Numbered from the stretch's first letter, positions 1 through 7,156 are shown. The stretch is DNA of 12,156 nt from Pavlovales sp. CCMP2436 (GCA_026770615.1 MU631418.1:262412-274567), one strand, 5' to 3'. Notes: a model not told the origin generated them from the sequence alone. Program-made: numbers and translations.

Positions 1-1305
1 GTGCAGACGGCGCCTTCGGCCTCAGCGCGCTCTGACGCGCTGGCGGCCGCGCCGCTACTGCACAAGACCAAGCCGCACTCCGACGCCGAGCCCTTCGAGC
101 GCTCCGCCGTCGACATCGCTTCCAACTTCCCCTCCAAGTTCATTGACGGCAAGACCAAACCGCTCTTCAACTTCATCGTGGTGATCGTCTTCATCTTCGG
201 GTTCATCGCGACCATCTTCCTCTCGGCCATCGCAACGGCCAAGCCCTCCAATGCTTTCGCAATTGGCAACGGGCAGGAGATCATCAACTCGGGCGGCCTT
301 GCACAGCTGACCGACTACTTCGAGATCTCCAAGGTGTACTCCCTCCTCGGCAAGGGCTTCCAGGACTCCCTCTCGCAGATGAGCGACTCGGGCCTCTTCG
401 ACTCCGGCTCGAAATTCAACCTCGGGCCGATGGACTACCTACCCTTCCTGACCGACGTGCAGCCCACGAACATGCACGCTTCCGCTGCCAACTCCTCCAA
501 GATTGCGTGCAAGTACAAGGGCACCCTCTCTGTTGGCTACCGTCTGATGAACAACTCGCTTGTGACGGCCAAGGTCGACAACTTCTACGTGTCCCCCGAC
601 GTCAAGCGGCTCATCTTCAACGAGTCCGACCTCTGCAAGCAATGGGACGCCAATCTCGTGAGCCTCTCTAAGCAGACCAAGTTCTCCATCAATGGCTTCG
701 ACCTTGACCTCCAGCAGGGCCGCTACCTCATCACTCCGCAAGCGATCGCAGAGCTCAAGGACATGTGCATCATCATGGCCGTCTTCACAGCTACCTCAGA
801 CGCGCTCGTGGCATTCGTCGACACGGCTTCCCCTCCATCACCGGCCATCAACCAGACCGGCGACAAGGATATCGGCACCTCCAAGAACACGATCGTCGGC
901 CATGCCGACTCCGAGACCTGCTCGGACTGTTCACCCGCCGCAGCCGCCCGCCAACTTCCTCTCGACGACAGTTCCTCCTCAACCATCGACAAGCGCATCC
1001 TCCACGCCCGTTTAGGACACGCTTCGACCCGTACACTCAACGCGACCATCTCGGTCACGGACGGGCTACTCACCTCTCGACGCCTCAAGCAGATCTGTCC
1101 AGCTTGCGCGGAGGGTCAGGCGATCAAGCTGACCTTCAATGACGCCCGTCACCAAGCTGCACAGCCCTTCGACACCGTCAGCGTCGATATCATAGGCCCC
1201 ATCAACTCCCTCGAGTCCTTCCGCTCGAACGATCCATCGATGGGGTACTACTTCATGTTGTTCCTCGACCAGTTCCCCAACTACGCGTGGATCTACCAGC
1301 TCTAG
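1..1305 (+). pseudogene. Chimeric ORF: membrane-spanning N-terminus fused to copia protease and integrase start
   Basis: This is an open frame of 434 codons with no start inside the window (the first codon is GTG). Residues 57-77 are a strongly hydrophobic membrane segment, followed by a mixed region to about residue 130 that is not Gag-like. The retropepsin motif FDSGS has its catalytic Asp at residue 134 (codon 400-402), and the usual post-protease linker continues to about residue 245. The GAG-pre-integrase zinc finger uses H335, H340, C366 and C369. The integrase core begins with VDIIGP, whose Asp396 is the first catalytic acid. It then reaches a motif resembling FIDDFSRYTW and stops at TAG 1303-1305, although copia-like sequence continues in the same frame (TKSQAPDFLDTF). 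The N-terminal part is unidentified. A pre-TM1/TM1 segment of a polycystin/TRP-like channel is one possibility, but the evidence is weak. Confidence 0.75.
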
Positions 1306-1406
1306 ACCAAGTCGCAGGCCCCCGATTTCCTCGACACGTTTCTCGAAGACATCCAGACCTACACCGTCTCCCTCGGCTCCCTCGTTCGGCAATTTCGGCT
1401 TGACGG
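1306..1406 (+). pseudogene. Copia integrase core, middle segment after premature TAG
   Basis: This segment is in the same frame as the upstream ORF, continuing after TAG 1303-1305. It encodes TKSQAPDFLDTF and then FRLDG, where Asp 1402-1404 matches the second catalytic acid of the copia integrase D,D,E triad (usual context SDNGGEF). Right after this Asp-Gly pair the frame must move to the third frame for the match to continue, which suggests loss of one base within the G run at 1405-1407. It has no independent start and is listed so that the lesion positions are recorded. Confidence 0.7.
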
Positions 1407-2497
1407 GCCAAGGAGTTTGATTCGGCACGCTGGAACGGCATCCTTCGCACCAACGGCATCGGCGGGTCCGAGATCACGCCGGCAAGGACTCCCCAGCTCA
1501 ACGCGCACGCAGAGCGCTACTTCGGCACCATCGCCCGGGACGCGCGCGCACTACTCGCTCAAGCCGGCCTTCCCGACTCGTACGCCGACTCCGCCTTCCT
1601 CCACTCCGTGTACATTCGAAACCGGCTTGTCTCAGACTCGTCGGCCGGCGTGATGCCCTATCAGCACATCCTCTGCCGCCGCCCCAACCTGTCGCACATC
1701 CGCGCCTGGGGCTCGGATGCCTGGGTCGTCGATACCCACTCGCATCTCTTCAAGCTCGACGCGCGCGCATTGTACAGCATCCTGATCGGCTACGGCGACT
1801 CGGGCAACATGATCAACGCGCCGGCCGGGGCACTCACTCGCTACACCAACGCGGCCGTGATCAAGCTCCATCCTTCTGGCAAGGTCGTCCTCAAACGGCA
1901 TGTGCGGATCGATGAGAGCTCCGTTATCAACCGCATCGCGACGCGTCCACGACTTCCTCTTGCCGACCTACCTGCTCCCAAGGGCGACTCGTTGCCCGAC
2001 GCCCCCGACCTGGAGTCCATTCCCCTCGGCAACACTGCGCCGCTCGCTCTGCCGACTTCGGGACCCTCGGCGCGCACACTCCGCTCCGCCTACAAGCAGA
2101 ACATCCCGTACGTGTGCGCCCTACTCGCTCTCGTTGCCGAGTCCGACCAGCCGACGCTCAAGCAAGCTGTCTCCAGTCCACACTCGACCGAGTGGCTCGA
2201 CACCATCCAGTCAGAGTACGCTTCCATCGACTCAACTGGCACCTGGGTCGAGACCCCTCGGCGGCCCGGCATGAAGGTCCTCAAGACCGGCCTCGTTCTC
2301 AAGCGCAAGTCCGACGGCACCATTGACAAGTACAGGACTCGGTGCATCGCCAAGGGCTACGCGCAGCGCTTTGGCCTCGACTACGACGAGACGTTCTCCT
2401 CCGTCCTTCGCTACGACTCGGCCAAGCTCATCATCGCACTCGCAGCCGCTCGCAGCGCACGCCTCTTCCACCTTGACTTCAAGACGGCGTATCTCTC
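1407..2497 (+). pseudogene. Copia integrase C-terminus and reverse transcriptase N-terminal half
   Basis: In the third frame the integrase continues with ITPARTPQLNAHAERYFGTI. Its Glu (1512-1514) lies 37 residues after the second Asp, close to the D-35-E spacing of the family. A C-terminal integrase region follows (WGSDAWVVDTHSHLFKLDAR, and the YSILIGYGD block equivalent to the copia FLGY motif). After a linker the RVT_2-type reverse transcriptase begins: LKTGLVLKRKSDGTIDKYRT, then RCIAKGYAQRFGLDYDETFS, then LDFKTAYL. The Asp at 2475-2477 is the first catalytic Asp of the polymerase. The frame fails just after KTAYL, where the family has a short LNGDLDEEIYV-like block. Here part of that block is missing and the match resumes in the second frame, so a short deletion is likely. 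The frame itself runs open to 2621 as nonsense. Confidence 0.85.
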
Positions 2498-2700
2498 GAC
2501 TACGACATCTACGTCGACCCTCCCTACTCGTACAAGATCAAAGGCAAGGGCGACATCGTTCTCAAACTTCTCAAATCGCTCTATGGGCTCAAGCAGTCCG
2601 GCCGCAACTGGCGGCAGCTAATCGACAACTGGCTCATCGACTACGGCTTCACGCAGTCGCGCCAGGACCCGTGCGTGTACACACTTCACCACTTCACCAT
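2498..2700 (+). pseudogene. Copia reverse transcriptase, central segment
   Basis: The second frame encodes DYDIYVDPPYSY and then the hallmark SLYGLKQSGRNW (copia consensus SLYGLKQAPRxW), followed by FTQSRQDPCVYTL (consensus F..S..D.C.Y). This is the palm/fingers region between the first catalytic Asp and YVDD. It ends at an exact 8-bp tandem duplication at 2683-2698. After it the conserved sequence resumes in the first frame. No start or stop of its own is expected. Confidence 0.85.
2683..2698 (+). repeat. 8-bp tandem duplication causing a frameshift in reverse transcriptase
   Basis: The octamer ACTTCACC occurs twice without spacing. An 8-base gain moves translation from the second to the first frame, which is exactly the change seen between the SLYGLKQ segment and the YVDD segment. 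It looks like replication slippage or end-joining in a copy no longer under selection. Confidence 0.85.
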
Positions 2701-3546
2701 GACGACGGCCACTTGTCGCTCGGTTTTTACGTCGACGACCTCTTGATCGCCGACTTCTCGCTCAAACCCGACGTCTGTGACAAGTTCCTCACCTCGATCA
2801 CCACGGCCTTCAAGACGACGCTCAGCGACGACATCGACTCCTTCCTGTCCATGAAGCTGACGCGCTCCGACCTCGGCATCAAGGTGACCATCTCGTGCGC
2901 CATCCTCGAGCTCTTAGAGCGTACCAGCATGCTGAACGCGCACTCCGTCGACACGCCGATGGCAGAAGGCCTGTACCTCACCATCTCCTCGGACTCGGAG
3001 CTCCTCGACCAAGACGGCGCCACGGAGTACCGCTCGATCGTCGGCGCGCTCATCCACATCTCGCACTTCCGCCCGGATATCATGTACGCCATGGGCACGC
3101 TCACGCACTTTATGAGCCGCCCCGGCGAGCCGCACATGACCGCAGCCAAGCGCATCCTCCGCTACCTCGCTGGGACGCCCGACCTCGGCCTCAACTTCAA
3201 GGCCAACGTCGAGCTCAATTTCACCACCTTCGTCGACGCTGACTATGCCAACTGCATCGACACGCGCAAGTCCGTCTCCGGCTTTATCACGCAGGTAGGA
3301 GGCGGCACCGTCTCAGCCCGGAGCGAGAAGCAGAGCGTCGTCACGCTCAGCTCGACTGAGGCTGAGTACGTCGCGGTCACCTCCGTCTCCAAGGAGATCA
3401 TCGCAATGCGCCAGCTCCTCGCCGACCTCGGCTTCCCGCAAACTACTGCCACGCCCGTCGGCGAGGACAACGTTTCGTGCATCAACTTGTCCAAGAACGA
3501 CATCGTGCACCGCCGGACCAAGCACGTGGACATCAAATTCCACTAG
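2701..3546 (+). pseudogene. Copia reverse transcriptase C-terminus and RNase H
   Basis: In the first frame GFYVDDLLIA carries the YVDD catalytic box (2728-2739), which holds the second and third polymerase Asp residues. Next come the usual connection motifs (TPMAEG; YRSIVGALIHISHFRPDI; HMTAAKRILRYLAGTPDLGL). RNase H follows, with FVDADYANCIDTRKSVSGF (first acidic residue at 3235-3237) and SEKQSVVTLSSTEAEYVAV (second acidic residue), then NDIVHRRTKHVDIKFH. The frame is closed by TAG 3544-3546 inside a block where the family reads HIDIRYHFIRD. The C-terminal 44 codons therefore lie beyond a premature stop. Confidence 0.9.
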
Positions 3547-3681
3547 ATCCGCGACCTCGTCAAGAACGGCAACATCACGCTGTTTTTCATCAGCGGTCTC
3601 GACAACGTCGCCGACATCATGACCAAGCCCCTTGGTCCCAAGCTCTTCCTTCAACACCGCCGCACGCTCCTCGGCATGTAG
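3547..3681 (+). pseudogene. Copia RNase H C-terminal tail beyond premature TAG
   Basis: In frame after TAG 3544-3546 the sequence reads IRDLVKNGNITLFFISGLDN and then VADIMTKPLG, the conserved copia ending (consensus LADIFTKPL). It stops at TAG 3679-3681, the natural end of pol. The conserved tail after the stop shows that 3544-3546 is an internal nonsense change and not the true terminator. Confidence 0.85.
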
Positions 3682-3698
3682 ACGGCCACCATCGGTTT

Positions 3699-3718
3699 CC
3701 CCCTCCTTAAGGAGGGGG
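3699..3718. repeat. 20-bp perfect palindrome followed by T4, between pol and the polypurine tract
   Basis: The arms are CCCCCTCCTT and its exact reverse complement, with no spacer, followed by TTTT. It begins 17 bases after the pol stop codon. In RNA it could form a GC-rich stem only with strain, because there is no loop, or it could allow dimerisation. Its role is unknown. Confidence 0.9.
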
Positions 3719-3783
3719 TTTTCACCGACTACAAGCTCAAGCTGTACCAGTTCCTTCAACGTGAACGTGATGTCGTCCAGATT

Positions 3784-3792
3784 GAGGGAGGG
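3784..3792 (+). promoter_or_regulatory. Polypurine tract for plus-strand priming
   Basis: GAGGGAGGG lies directly before TGTCGG, the inferred 5' end of the 3' LTR. A purine run immediately upstream of the LTR TG is the standard primer for plus-strand DNA synthesis in LTR elements. It lies 103 bases after the pol stop. Confidence 0.75.
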
Positions 3793-4107
3793 TGTCGGAA
3801 GCCCAAGTGTTTTACACACTTTGGCTCTGTCCGGTTCGCCATCGGACTGCCCGGATTTTAATATCCCGGGCTCAGCTGCCGTCTCGACTGCTCTACGGCT
3901 GCTCTCGACGCCGCTTCAGCTCTCTTGTCAGGGTCTCTTACTTACTAAGAGACCTTGTGACACAGCTTCAGACCACATGCTCTGTTTCGTATCGCCCTAC
4001 GCTTCCTAGCTGTTCCTGCCTTCTCGTTAGCCGCTTCACCGCGACTCGGACTCGATCCCCCCTAGCTCTCGCTGCAGACCTCGCACTCTCGCATCCTAAC
4101 ACAAACA
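3793..4107 (+). repeat. 3' LTR of the copia element (right edge approximate)
   Basis: The start is fixed by the polypurine tract followed by TGTCGG. The end is probably at one of the ACA trinucleotides at 4099-4107 (TGT...ACA termini), giving roughly 310 bp, a normal size for copia LTRs. TTTTAATAT at 3856-3864 is a possible TATA-like element for the LTR promoter, and a 9-bp stem hairpin lies at 3932-3954. Without the 5' LTR or a target-site duplication the right boundary cannot be settled. Confidence 0.7.
3932..3954. repeat. Hairpin inside the LTR (9-bp stem, 5-base loop)
   Basis: GGTCTCTTA at 3932-3940 and TAAGAGACC at 3946-3954 are perfect reverse complements separated by CTTAC. It lies about 70 bases after the TATA-like TTTTAATAT, so it may be in the R/U5 part of the transcript and act in RNA folding or 3' end formation. 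That placement is inferred. Confidence 0.8.
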
Positions 4108-4204
4108 TGAGCCAGCAAGCCCGCCACACTCCGCAACCCAAAGTCCTGCGCCCGAGGCCAAACCCCGTCAAGGGGTGGGATAGAATGGGCCAGCAAATAA
4201 GCCG

Positions 4205-4253
4205 CGCATATTTGTGGTTTTTGCTCCCCGGGGCAAAAATCTCAATATATGCG
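4205..4253. repeat. Nested inverted repeat downstream of the LTR
   Basis: The outer arms CGCATAT (4205-4211) and ATATGCG (4247-4253) enclose TTTTTG (4218-4223) and CAAAAA (4234-4239), which in turn enclose CCCC/GGGG (4226-4233). The order is collinear, so the 49 bases can form one interrupted hairpin or cruciform. Confidence 0.75.
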
Positions 4254-4490
4254 AGCCAGGCTAGCGAGGAAGTAATGTTTGGGATGCGCGAAGGTGGGCC
4301 GCGCTCGCAGACGGTGCTGCATTTTCAGACGACGCGAGGGAGAGCAGTGGAGGTCGGCCAGCGCGCTAGTCGAGAGTCGTCAGTCTTCGATCGTCGTGTG
4401 GCTGAACTGATCAGCGGTGGGGACGGTATCCATGTGCTCGATGTGGATCCCTGGATCTGAGTGTTTTTCAACTCTTAAATCCAGTGAGAT

Positions 4491-4527
4491 CCTCCCAGGG
4501 ACGGACGTTTAACTAGAAACTTACACA
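4491..4527 (+). repeat. Dispersed repeat, copy 1
   Basis: It shares CGGACGTTTAACTA (4502-4515) exactly with 11292-11305. Looser similarity continues on both sides: GATCC..TCC..GGGAC upstream and ..CTT..CAC.CAG downstream. Both copies are in the same orientation and in non-coding sequence. Confidence 0.5.
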
Positions 4528-4700
4528 CACAGTATGAATACAGACCCCTTTTTTAATAATAGTTCTTTTAACGTCCCCCGACTTGCAGCCCGAAGGCGTA
4601 CGGGCATGACATGGGAGGGTCAGCGCATCGGTCGTCTCGTGCGCTATCTTACTCCCCGCGTCGTCTCTTCGCCACGATCCTTGCTCGTCGTCGCATCGCC

Positions 4701-4741
4701 CAAAACTCAAAATAAAATAAAATAAAATATTCTGAGTTTTG
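4701..4741. repeat. Inverted repeat around an AAAAT microsatellite
   Basis: CAAAACTCA (4701-4709) and TGAGTTTTG (4733-4741) are exact reverse complements. The loop is a short AAAAT tandem repeat. It lies 84 bases upstream of the ATG at 4825. Confidence 0.8.
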
Positions 4742-4764
4742 CCGAAACGGTTCCAGAAAATTCG

Positions 4765-4794
4765 GTTACAGGAAAAGAAACGGTTTCCTGTAAC
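4765..4794. repeat. Leader hairpin, 11-bp perfect stem with 8-base loop
   Basis: GTTACAGGAAA (4765-4775) pairs perfectly with TTTCCTGTAAC (4784-4794). TTCCAG (4751-4756) and CTGGAA (4794-4799) offer an additional outer or competing pairing. The stem ends 30 bases before the ATG at 4825, so it would lie in the 5' leader of that gene if transcription starts upstream. Confidence 0.8.
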
Positions 4795-4824
4795 TGGAAA
4801 AGCTCATAAATTTCACGGGGGAAG

Positions 4825-5379
4825 ATGACGACGGACGCGGCGGCCGAGCGGGGGAGCTCGGAGATGGGCGCGGTGGCGGCCTTCTTCATCTCGACGACGA
4901 TGCTCGAACGGCTCTCGCTGGCGGTGGAAGACATCTCGTCGGGCGACATCACCAGCACCGACCTGCTCGTGTCGGGCCTGATGCCCGAGGCCGCGCGCAT
5001 GACCGGCGTATGGGCGGGCACGCGGCCCAGCCCGGCGATCAACGTGCCCGAGCAGGTGACGATGGTCGGCAGCAAGTCCACCAAGATGGTCAAATCGCAC
5101 GATATGCCCGCGGAAGAGAAAGTGCAGGACCAGACGGGCGCGCTCGAGAAGGACTTCGACGTGCTGGTTGCCGAGATGGAAGAAGGAGACAACGAGGACG
5201 TCTCACTCTCGGACGTCGTAGGGAAGTTGAGCCCCAACCTACTCGTGCTCTTCGGCATCGATACGGACGCGAACAACGACGAGGCCAGCGGCGGCGGCGC
5301 GGGGCGGAAGAACTCGATGGCAGGGAATTCCTTCACCGGGCTGCTCGGCGCGTCGATCCTGTGGTTGCCTGCGAGCCTG
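4825..5379 (+). other. Exon 1 of the 4825-6498 gene model
   Basis: The ORF runs to TAG at 5395-5397. The best phase-0 exit is CCTG|GTACTG at 5380. Nearly every third codon position is G or C, which is strong coding evidence. The donor is a weak match to GTRAGT, so the exact exon end is uncertain. Confidence 0.6.
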
Positions 5380-6014
5380 GTACTGGGAGATACATAGGGA
5401 CCGGAAGTTACATAGGGACTGTGGGACCGGGCACCCCCCCCCTCCCTCCACCCACCTCCCTGCTACATGTACTACATGAGCAGGTCGACATCGAGGGGCG
5501 CAGCCCACGTCCATTCATCCTTCTCGACACCAAAGACCGGGCCGATGGCAGCGAGTCGCAGTTCGTTGCACTCGAGTTGACTTTGGCGCAGTCGAGGTGC
5601 CTTGAGGTCAGCACCATTATCCCGCTCGAGGTGCGTTGCCTGTCTTTTTATAAATTTATTTATTTATAATAGTTCTTTTCCGCCCACTGCTGATTGCAAT
5701 CCCCCCGCCCCCCCCCTCCCCCCCAACAACTAAAAAAAATAACTGTCTTGAACTGCCCCTGCCGCCTGCAATGCCCACTCCTCTCTCCTCTGCACCTCAC
5801 CCTCATACCTCGGGCTCGCAGCGGAATATTCCCGCATACCCAAGCGGAGGGCGCCCTCTTCCCAACCCTGTCCCTAACTCCCCCCCCCCCCACCACCACC
5901 ACCACCACCACCACCCCACCCGCGCCCCCCCATGCAGCGGAGCATGCTTCGCAAGCTCAAGAAAGCAAGGATTCTGGAGAAGCAGGCAACGCTGGAGCCC
6001 GCGCCCGAGCCCAC

Positions 6015-6071
<57 letters not shown>

Positions 6072-6498
6072 TGAGACCGAGCCCGCGGCCGTGGCCAAGG
6101 AGGAGAGCGAGGAAGATGAGAGCGACGACAAGCCGCCGCCCCCGCTGCCGTCCAAGTTCCCGGCGCCGTCCAAGCCCCCACCGGGTTCCGACGACGGCAG
6201 CGACGACGATGACTCGATGTGGGGAGACTCTGACGACGACGACGACGACCTTGGCATCGACGTCGCAGGTATTGACCCGGCGCTCCTCGCCATGATGGGC
6301 AAGGACTCCTCAAAGAGCGGTGCGCACAACGTGGTCACGAGCACCTGGGTCGCTCCGCCATTTTCGGGCATGGACAACTCGGAGGAGGGTCTCGCGTACG
6401 CGAAGCGCATGAAAGAGGAAGGCGCAAAGCCGTCTGTGGGCAGGGTGTTCGCCGAGCTCGGCTCTGATTCGGAGGACGAGTCGGACGACGATGAATAG
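4825..6498 (+). CDS. Three-exon gene model; weak GB1/RHD3 GTPase-like centre and acidic EP-repeat tail
   Basis: The model joins 4825-5379, 5484-5630 and 5938-6498 (all phase 0, 420 residues). The ATG at 4825 has A at -3 and follows an in-frame TAA at 4807. Exon 1 (185 aa) is strongly GC3-biased and acidic towards its end. The exon 1/2 join gives ILWLPASL, then PRPFILLDTKDRADGSES, then FVALELTLAQSR...STI. This follows in order the GB1/RHD3 (guanylate-binding/atlastin) pattern TKGIWLW ... LLLDTEGLGD.S ... IFALALLLSS..YNS.GTI. The G3 DxxG is DTKD here and no intact GxxxxGKS is seen (GGGAGRKNS lies at about the expected place), so GTP binding is doubtful. Exon 3 (186 aa) is basic for 20 residues, then has an (EP)n run, poly-Pro, poly-Asp and an acidic C-terminus. 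The acceptor at 5937 lies inside a possible ATG (5932-5934) context, so exon 3 could be a separate gene starting at 5932. Splice joins are inferred. Confidence 0.45.
5380..5483 (+). other. Inferred intron 1 (104 bp)
   Basis: It would run from GTACTG to an acceptor at GAGCAG|GTC, preceded by a C-rich tract (about 5431-5461). It contains an 11-bp direct repeat, TACATAGGGAC, at 5391-5401 and 5409-5419. Both flanking exons are in phase 0. Confidence 0.45.
5484..5630 (+). other. Exon 2 (49 codons, phase 0 on both sides)
   Basis: It begins after the acceptor CAG and ends CTCGAG|GTGCGT. It encodes VDIEGRSPRPFILLDTKDRA and continues through QFVALELTL to STIIPLE. Third positions are mostly G/C, and the borders fall at a C-tract acceptor and a GTGCGT donor. 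The LLDT...FAL-like order is the main basis for the GB1/RHD3 comparison. Confidence 0.5.
5631..5937 (+). other. Inferred intron 2 with C-rich and CCA tracts
   Basis: The donor is GTGCGT at 5631 and the acceptor is ATGCAG at 5937. Inside are an AT-rich stretch (5647-5670), a C-rich run (5700-5725), and a poly-C run followed by CCA repeats (5880-5926) directly before the acceptor. Another AG (GCTCGCAG, ending at 5821) could be used instead. If exon 3 is a separate gene, this stretch is its promoter and leader. Confidence 0.45.
5880..5926 (+). repeat. Poly-C and (CCA)n low-complexity tract
   Basis: A run of about 12 C leads into about eight CCA/CAC units. It lies immediately upstream of the inferred acceptor at 5937 and would act as an extended, C-dominated polypyrimidine tract. 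Confidence 0.9.
5938..6498 (+). other. Exon 3, or separate gene from ATG 5932: EP-repeat acidic protein
   Basis: It reads RSMLRKLKKARILEKQATLE, then an alternating Glu-Pro repeat, a Pro-rich stretch and Asp/Ser-rich acidic runs. A more complex block follows (VVTSTWVAPPFSGMDNSEEG and onward), ending DSEDESDDDE and TAG 6496-6498. The basic start suggests a nuclear or scaffold-type disordered protein; this is inference only. If translated alone it starts MQRSMLRKLKK at 5932 and has 188 residues. Confidence 0.7.
6019..6071 (+). repeat. (GAGCCC)n hexanucleotide minisatellite in coding sequence
   Basis: Near-perfect tandem GAGCCC units encode Glu-Pro dipeptides. The unit length keeps the frame, so copy number can vary without a frameshift. 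Confidence 0.95.
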
Positions 6499-6723
6499 CC
6501 CACTGCCTTCGCCGCCTTCGGGCCCGGCGCGAGGGACTCGACACGCGCGTGCTGGCCATCCTGGCATGAGCGCCGGACTTCCGAGCACCCGTGCTCCGGC
6601 GTGGCTTGCGCGCACTTGCAGGCTGGCAGCCGGTTCCCCATCCGGCCTTGCCTCCCCGCACGTCGGATGTGCATGTGCGCCCGACGCGCAACTCGCTTCT
6701 GTGAGGCGACATCGGTCACTGCC

Positions 6724-6740
6724 ACTGGCAGACTGCCAGT
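6724..6740. repeat. Near-palindrome in the 3' flank of the 4825 gene
   Basis: ACTGGCAG and CTGCCAGT are exact reverse complements with a single-base spacer. This is too tight to form an RNA hairpin by itself, so a protein-binding dyad or chance is likelier. Confidence 0.8.
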
Positions 6741-7156
6741 CCCATTGCAGCCTGGATTCCGCCCGCCGTGTTGTTCGTTCGGTGTGAACTTCCTGAACAG
6801 ACTTCTTTTAATTGCTTACCTCTAACTAAGTCAGTAATATTTGTAGTAAACTAGTTATACTATCCAAATTCGCTTTTTATTTAATTCGGCTAAGAAATTA
6901 GTTACTAAATTAAGACTGGATGCGATATTTGGCGACCTGCATGAGTGATTTTCCAAGTTTGATTTGGCGGTGCATGGGTGCAGGCTTTGCTTTACTCAGG
7001 TGGGGTCAAATCCCGAGTTATTGGCGCGATTCCGCACGTTGGGGAGAGGTAAAAGCTGTGGACGGAAGTTGGAACGAAGCTCTAAGTGAACATTATTGTT
7101 CGTCCCTGCCGGCCTGCCCGCTAGGCGAATTTTATGTCAATAGCGGTCCTACCTCC

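Larger units (their letters stand above)
1..4107 (+). mobile_element. Decayed Ty1/copia LTR retrotransposon, 3' part with one LTR
   Basis: The domain order is protease, pre-integrase zinc finger, integrase, reverse transcriptase, RNase H, polypurine tract and LTR. Integrase before reverse transcriptase is diagnostic of Ty1/copia (Pseudoviridae-like) elements, in contrast to Ty3/gypsy. No 5' LTR, primer-binding site or Gag zinc knuckle (CX2CX4HX4C) is visible, and the reading frame is open at base 1. The element is therefore either cut by the window edge or truncated and fused to other sequence. Five lesions interrupt pol: TAG at 1303 and 3544, and frame changes near 1406, near 2495 and at 2683-2698. 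The copy cannot make an intact Pol polyprotein. Element boundaries are approximate: the right end rests on a TG...CA reading of the LTR, and the left boundary of copia-derived sequence may be as late as about 390. Confidence 0.9.
4108..4824. other. Non-coding spacer between the LTR and the 4825 gene
   Basis: I see no convincing gene. It contains a nested inverted repeat (4205-4253), one copy of a dispersed repeat (about 4491-4527), an AAAAT microsatellite (4706-4729) and two leader-type inverted repeats (4701-4741 and 4765-4794). Short open frames here have no recognisable domain. The promoter of the following gene should lie in this stretch. Confidence 0.6.

Noticed and set aside
1303..3546. 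Reassignment of TAG to a sense codon
   Set aside because: TAG also terminates pol (3679), the 5938 exon (6496) and the membrane-protein gene (10916). Frameshifts in the same element argue for decay.
3699..3722. A bacterial-type intrinsic terminator
   Set aside because: The dyad has no loop, the T run is only four bases, and the context is eukaryotic.
3792..4460. A 222-codon + strand open frame crossing the LTR and the spacer
   Set aside because: It starts at the LTR boundary, has no domain or GC3 bias, and runs through repeat and hairpin sequence.
4707..5336. A 209-codon - strand open frame opposite exon 1 of the 4825 gene
   Set aside because: The + strand frame has near-total G/C at third positions; the - strand frame is the Ser-rich mirror expected from that bias.
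4556..5679. The 14-mer ATAATAGTTCTTTT shared by 4556-4569 and 5666-5679
   Set aside because: It is AT-rich, without similarity in the flanks, and could arise by chance.
5874..6725. A 283-codon - strand frame rich in Gly/Ser opposite the EP repeat
   Set aside because: Its Ser-Gly repeats are the complement of the (GAGCCC)n array and of the CCA tract.
6985..7035. A tRNA T-arm-like stretch (GGGTCAAATCCC)
   Set aside because: The T-loop start is wrong, and no acceptor, D-arm or anticodon arm can be paired around it.
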